In this document: positions 4,931 through 7,940 of the stretch, one piece after another
How the letters are laid out: the number at the start of each line of letters is the position of its first letter
Numbering within the stretch: the stretch's first letter is position 1
Assembly: GCA_039931245.1 (NCBI GenBank)
Contig: JBDTSH010000013.1
Coordinates: 1-7,940, forward strand
Direction: 5' to 3'
DNA length: 7,940 nt
Source of the DNA: UBA4729 sp039931245
GTDB lineage: Bacteria; Patescibacteriota; Saccharimonadia; Saccharimonadales; UBA4665
The notes under the pieces: model-generated
Seen by the model: the letters and a program-made list of their open reading frames with translations, nothing else
Database searches by the model: none
What the model was told of the DNA's origin: nothing
Position numbers and translations under genes: made by a program

Positions 4931-5804
4931 TGACGCGCGCTTTGAGCGTAATCTTGGCTTTATGTCGCAAGTCGAGCAGGGTCAGTTGGAAAATGCCACC
5001 GTATCGATTGCTGGTGTTGGCGGTGATGGCGCGCTTTTGGCGGTTGAGTTGGCGCGAATGGGTGTCGGTTCGTTTAAGCTCGCCGATCCAGACCCGTTTG
5101 AAATTGAAAACACGAATCGTCAGGCGACTTGCGTCACTCAGACGTTAGGAATCAATAAAGCTGTTGCTGTGGGAGATTACCTCACAAGCATCAATCCTAA
5201 TATTACTATCGAAATATATAAAGAAGGCATTACTGCCGACAATGCGGCCGAGTTCGTAAAGGGCTCCACGCTTGTTATTGACGAAACTGAGTTCACGCTT
5301 CACGCGCTTGGTATCATGGTGGCCCGTGAAGCACGACGCCATAACATTCCGGTACTAACAGCACTTAATATTGGTTTTGGCGCAATCGTGACGACCTATC
5401 ATCCAGAAGGCAAGCCGCTCGAGCGCCAGCTTGGCTTTAGCGAGCATGACTCAATAGAAGATATCGCTCAGCAAGAAGTCAAAATTGATCGTTGGTTGCC
5501 TTATATCCCTAAGTATGGCGATATGAACGTACTAGCTAAGGTTGCTAGTGGCGAAAAATCAGCTCCTTCGATCGCGCCTGGTGTAGCACTTGCGGCTGCA
5601 GCGGCATCAAGCCAAGCATTCTTAAATATTGTTGGCCGAAATAATAATCGCCCGAAACCCGTCTTTGCTCCAAAAGCACTGATTATCGATGTGATGTCGA
5701 TGGAAATGAAGCAGATTAAATTCAACCGGACTTCTCATTATCGGCACTTAGCAAGAATGCTATTAGCAAATACACTCAAGAATAATCCTAAAGCCGATTA
5801 TTAA
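4923..5804 (+). CDS. ThiF/E1-like adenylyltransferase, 293 aa
   Basis: Predicted to adenylate a carboxylate (a small protein, peptide or small acid) with ATP, as ThiF, MoeB, MccB and TcdA do. Seen: nucleotide loop GVGGDG (31-36), acidic strand end LADPD (53-57), the E1 signature N65-R66-Q67, K79 in GINKA, and D120 in VIDETEF for Mg-ATP. The only cysteine is C70, in the strand after RQ. The Cys4 zinc site of ThiF/MoeB and a usual E1 catalytic cysteine are therefore absent. That points to adenylation or cyclisation without a thioester, or to transfer to an external acceptor. Start: GTG 4923, chosen for GGGAGG at 4912-4917 (5-base spacer) and because residues 5-14 (ARFERNLGFM) match the usual family N-terminus. 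A longer in-frame ATG at 4866 would lie within the acyltransferase gene and lacks this support. It overlaps the upstream coding region by 8 bases, so the two enzymes are very likely co-translated. Confidence 0.88.
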   Translation: MSSDARFERNLGFMSQVEQGQLENATVSIAGVGGDGALLAVELARMGVGSFKLADPDPFEIENTNRQATCVTQTLGINKAVAVGDYLTSINPNITIEIYKEGITADNAAEFVKGSTLVIDETEFTLHALGIMVAREARRHNIPVLTALNIGFGAIVTTYHPEGKPLERQLGFSEHDSIEDIAQQEVKIDRWLPYIPKYGDMNVLAKVASGEKSAPSIAPGVALAAAAASSQAFLNIVGRNNNRPKPVFAPKALIIDVMSMEMKQIKFNRTSHYRHLARMLLANTLKNNPKADY

Positions 5805-5814
5805 GCTAGCTTAA
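5801..5814. repeat. Perfect 14-bp palindrome at the ThiF stop codon
   Basis: TTAAGCTAGCTTAA equals its own reverse complement and contains the TAA stop (5802-5804). It lies in the 38-base gap before the histidine kinase gene. It could bind a dimeric regulator of the kinase gene or be chance; with no spacer it is a poor RNA hairpin and there is no T-run. Confidence 0.5.
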
Positions 5815-5835
5815 AAGCGCATTAATCGTCATAAT
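5807..5835 (+). promoter_or_regulatory. Weak candidate promoter for the histidine kinase, possibly leaderless
   Basis: CATAAT (5830-5835, 5/6) is a good -10, but the -35 region 17 bases upstream (TAGCTT) is poor. Transcription would begin near 5842, next to ATG 5843, which has no SD site. This fits either a leaderless message or simple readthrough from the ThiF gene. Confidence 0.25.
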
Positions 5836-5842
5836 TGCTGTT

Positions 5843-7940
5843 ATGCTTAACGGCTATATCTACACTAGTGTACTATTTGCGTTCTTATTTGTCATTTTAG
5901 GCCTTTTAGTTTTTCTCAGAAATACCAAGCAGTTAATTAATCGTCAATTCCTCCTGTTTGGTATTTTTGCCGCTGGCTGGCTCCTGTCAAATTATTTGGG
6001 GGGTGCACCCACGGTTACACATAAGTTCGCTCTGGTTGCTAACCGCTTAGTTTTGGGCTTCGCCGCTGCTATGGCGATTGCATTGTTGTCTTTTGTATTG
6101 CGGCTCACATCTACTCGCGTGAAGTTTATCAAATCGCTATTGGCGGTGAATGTGGTGACAATTTTGTTGTGTGGTACAAATCTGATAGTCGACAACGTTA
6201 GCCTTCAGCCCAATACCTATTCCATTCAGTTTGGAGTATTGGCCATCCCCTACTTCGCGATATTGTTGACAGATTTTATTATCGTTATTATCGTATTGAT
6301 TCGATCACTCCGACGATCTAGAGGAATATTACGCGACCAGATAAGTACGATTTTATTGAGTATCGCCATCACCTTTGGCGGGGTTATGATTACGAATGCA
6401 TTATTACCCGTCGCCTTTAACTATTACGGCCTGACAAATGCCGGATCGCTATTTAGCATTGTATTGGTGTCAGGTGTAGCGTATACGATTGTCCGACACA
6501 AGCTATTCGATGTTCGATTGGTTGTAGCGCGCTCGTTGACCTATTTGCTGGCTGTGAGCGTACTGGGAGTCGGGTATTCTTTGTTATCACTCACTATTGT
6601 CTCGCACTTTGTACAAAGTAACGGTAGAGTCCTTAATATATTTGTGAACACGCTCCTAATTGTTTTTGCAGCTGTTGCTTTTACGCCACTAAAAAAATTC
6701 TTTGATAAGGCGACAAACCGGTTCTTTTACAAGGATGCATACGACAGCCAATTATTTTTAGACCAATTTAACAAGATATTGGTGTCAACATACGATCTTA
6801 ATACTCTTTTAAAAAGAAGTGCAGAAGTTATTGAAGCGACACTTAAACCCGACTATACCGCATTTGGTATAAAGGGGACCCCCACCACCCCGCAACGTAT
6901 TATCGGAACCATAAAGCACCCGGACCTAACCGAAAAAGACATAGCTCAGGTTAACAAGATGACTCCCAGAACCGATCGGAAAGTTGTTGTAGCTGACCTG
7001 CTGGATGAAAATCATCTAGACCTCCAAAAAATATTGCAGGGGAAGGGCATTTCCATAATGGCCAGACTCGCAGCCACTAGCAGGGAAGACGATGCCGGCT
7101 ATCTTATCCTAGGCTCGAAAAAAAGCGGTAACCCGTATAGCTCACAGGATGTAAAAATAGTTCAAATCATCGCAAACGAGCTAGTGATTGCCGTTCAGAA
7201 CTCATTACGGATTGAGGAAATACAGAACTTTAACTTAACCCTACGGGCGAAGGTTGATGAAGCTACCCGTAAGTTGCGACGAACTAACGAGAAGTTAAAA
7301 GTGCTAGATGAGACGAAAGACGACTTTATTAGCATGGCGAGCCACCAACTGCGCACGCCGCTGACGAGCGTCAAGGGTTACATTAGCATGGTGCTCGAAG
7401 AAGATGCTGGCAAGATCACCCCCATGCAGCGTGAGATGCTTGGCCAGGCCTTTTTTAGCTCGCAGCGGATGGTCTACTTGATATCTGACCTGCTCAACGT
7501 CTCGCGCCTGAAAACGGGTAAGTTTATCATTGATGCCGTTAAGGTTGACTTGGTGGAACTCGTCCATCAGGAGATGCATCAGTTGGAAGAAGCGGCGGCG
7601 TCGCGTTCGCTGACCCTGACTTTCGATGCGCCCAAAGACTTCCCCACGCTAATGTTCGACGAGACCAAAACCCGCCAGATTATCATGAACTTTGTTGACA
7701 ACGCCATTTACTACACCCCGGCTGGGGGCCACGTTGTCGTTCGCCTCGTCAATAATCCGTCCACGGTTGAACTGCGCGTCGAAGACGACGGTATTGGCGT
7801 GCCGAAGGCCGAGCAGCACCACTTGTTCACCAAGTTTTATCGGGCTGGTAACGCTCGTCAGGCCCGCCCGGACGGCACCGGCCTTGGATTGTTTATGGCC
7901 AAGAAAGTCATCGCCGCTCAGGGTGGTTCGACGTTGTTTA
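5843..7940 (+). CDS. Membrane sensor histidine kinase with N-terminal multi-TM region and GAF-like domain (3' end missing)
   Basis: Signal-sensing kinase that autophosphorylates on His and passes phosphate to response regulators. 699 codons are visible. Residues 1-290 hold about seven to eight hydrophobic segments ending in VRHKLFDVRLVVARSLTY and later NRFFYKDAYD, a pattern known from kinases with an N-terminal 7TM region. A GAF-like domain follows (about 310-455), then a charged coiled-coil linker (about 460-492). Next is the HisKA domain with SMASHQLRTPL and phosphoacceptor H501. The HATPase domain has the N box NFVDNAIYYTP (N616, N620), the G1 box DDGIG (648-652), an F box FTKFYR and the G2 box DGTGLGL (677-683). 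All catalytic motifs are intact; only the last part of the HATPase is beyond the window. ATG 5843 is the first ATG in frame and immediately precedes the first membrane helix; no SD site is seen. It lies 38 bases after the ThiF gene, so it may belong to the same operon. Likely phosphate receivers are the receiver proteins at 2528-3318. Confidence 0.93.
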   Translation, partial: MLNGYIYTSVLFAFLFVILGLLVFLRNTKQLINRQFLLFGIFAAGWLLSNYLGGAPTVTHKFALVANRLVLGFAAAMAIALLSFVLRLTSTRVKFIKSLLAVNVVTILLCGTNLIVDNVSLQPNTYSIQFGVLAIPYFAILLTDFIIVIIVLIRSLRRSRGILRDQISTILLSIAITFGGVMITNALLPVAFNYYGLTNAGSLFSIVLVSGVAYTIVRHKLFDVRLVVARSLTYLLAVSVLGVGYSLLSLTIVSHFVQSNGRVLNIFVNTLLIVFAAVAFTPLKKFFDKATNRFFYKDAYDSQLFLDQFNKILVSTYDLNTLLKRSAEVIEATLKPDYTAFGIKGTPTTPQRIIGTIKHPDLTEKDIAQVNKMTPRTDRKVVVADLLDENHLDLQKILQGKGISIMARLAATSREDDAGYLILGSKKSGNPYSSQDVKIVQIIANELVIAVQNSLRIEEIQNFNLTLRAKVDEATRKLRRTNEKLKVLDETKDDFISMASHQLRTPLTSVKGYISMVLEEDAGKITPMQREMLGQAFFSSQRMVYLISDLLNVSRLKTGKFIIDAVKVDLVELVHQEMHQLEEAAASRSLTLTFDAPKDFPTLMFDETKTRQIIMNFVDNAIYYTPAGGHVVVRLVNNPSTVELRVEDDGIGVPKAEQHHLFTKFYRAGNARQARPDGTGLGLFMAKKVIAAQGGSTLF

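Noticed and set aside
5992..6195. Minus-strand open frame opposite the membrane part of the kinase
   Set aside because: It is antisense to continuous hydrophobic coding sequence of the kinase and has no start-site support.
7304..7579. Minus-strand open frame within the histidine kinase
   Set aside because: It is antisense to the HisKA domain; such frames commonly arise from codon bias.

Overview
The window looks like chromosomal DNA of a Candidate Phyla Radiation bacterium, most likely Saccharibacteria (TM7) or a close relative. This is judged from the style of the MurD fragment, the stand-alone CheY-like regulators and the multi-pass histidine kinase, not from a marker gene. The standard bacterial code applies: TGA is a stop at the end of the ATP-grasp gene. 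No tRNA, rRNA, CRISPR array, transposase or phage gene is visible, and no gene-free stretch exceeds 300 bases.

Left end (1-413, minus strand): the first 137 codons of murD, a peptidoglycan precursor ligase, reading off the window edge. Divergent from it, 535-2458 (plus strand) holds a compact three-gene set: a 61-residue peptide with a strong Shine-Dalgarno (SD) site, a DUF6624-like protein, and an ATP-grasp ligase with the hallmarks of the microviridin/graspetide maturases. I read it as a graspetide (omega-ester/amide RiPP) locus, with the peptide as substrate and the ATP-grasp enzyme closing side-chain rings. No transporter or protease lies beside it.

Middle (2528-3318, minus strand): two tandem receiver-only response regulators, about half identical and both with a complete phosphorylation site. 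The 197-bp gap to the next gene (3319-3515) holds two overlapping opposed promoter candidates, an intrinsic terminator and a second plus-strand promoter.

Right half (3516 to the end, plus strand): a tightly coupled run of a small predicted membrane protein, a LuxI-like acyltransferase with the acyl-homoserine-lactone synthase residue spacing, and a ThiF/E1-like adenylating enzyme. Coding regions overlap by 1 and 8 bases. A large membrane sensor histidine kinase follows 38 bases later and is cut by the window end. Together with the two regulators this has the parts of a signal-synthesis and signal-sensing module, but a functional link is inference. The ThiF start is corrected here to a GTG at 4923.

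The two candidate systems worth following are the graspetide locus and the LuxI-like/ThiF/membrane-protein/kinase module. Neither product can be deduced from sequence alone.
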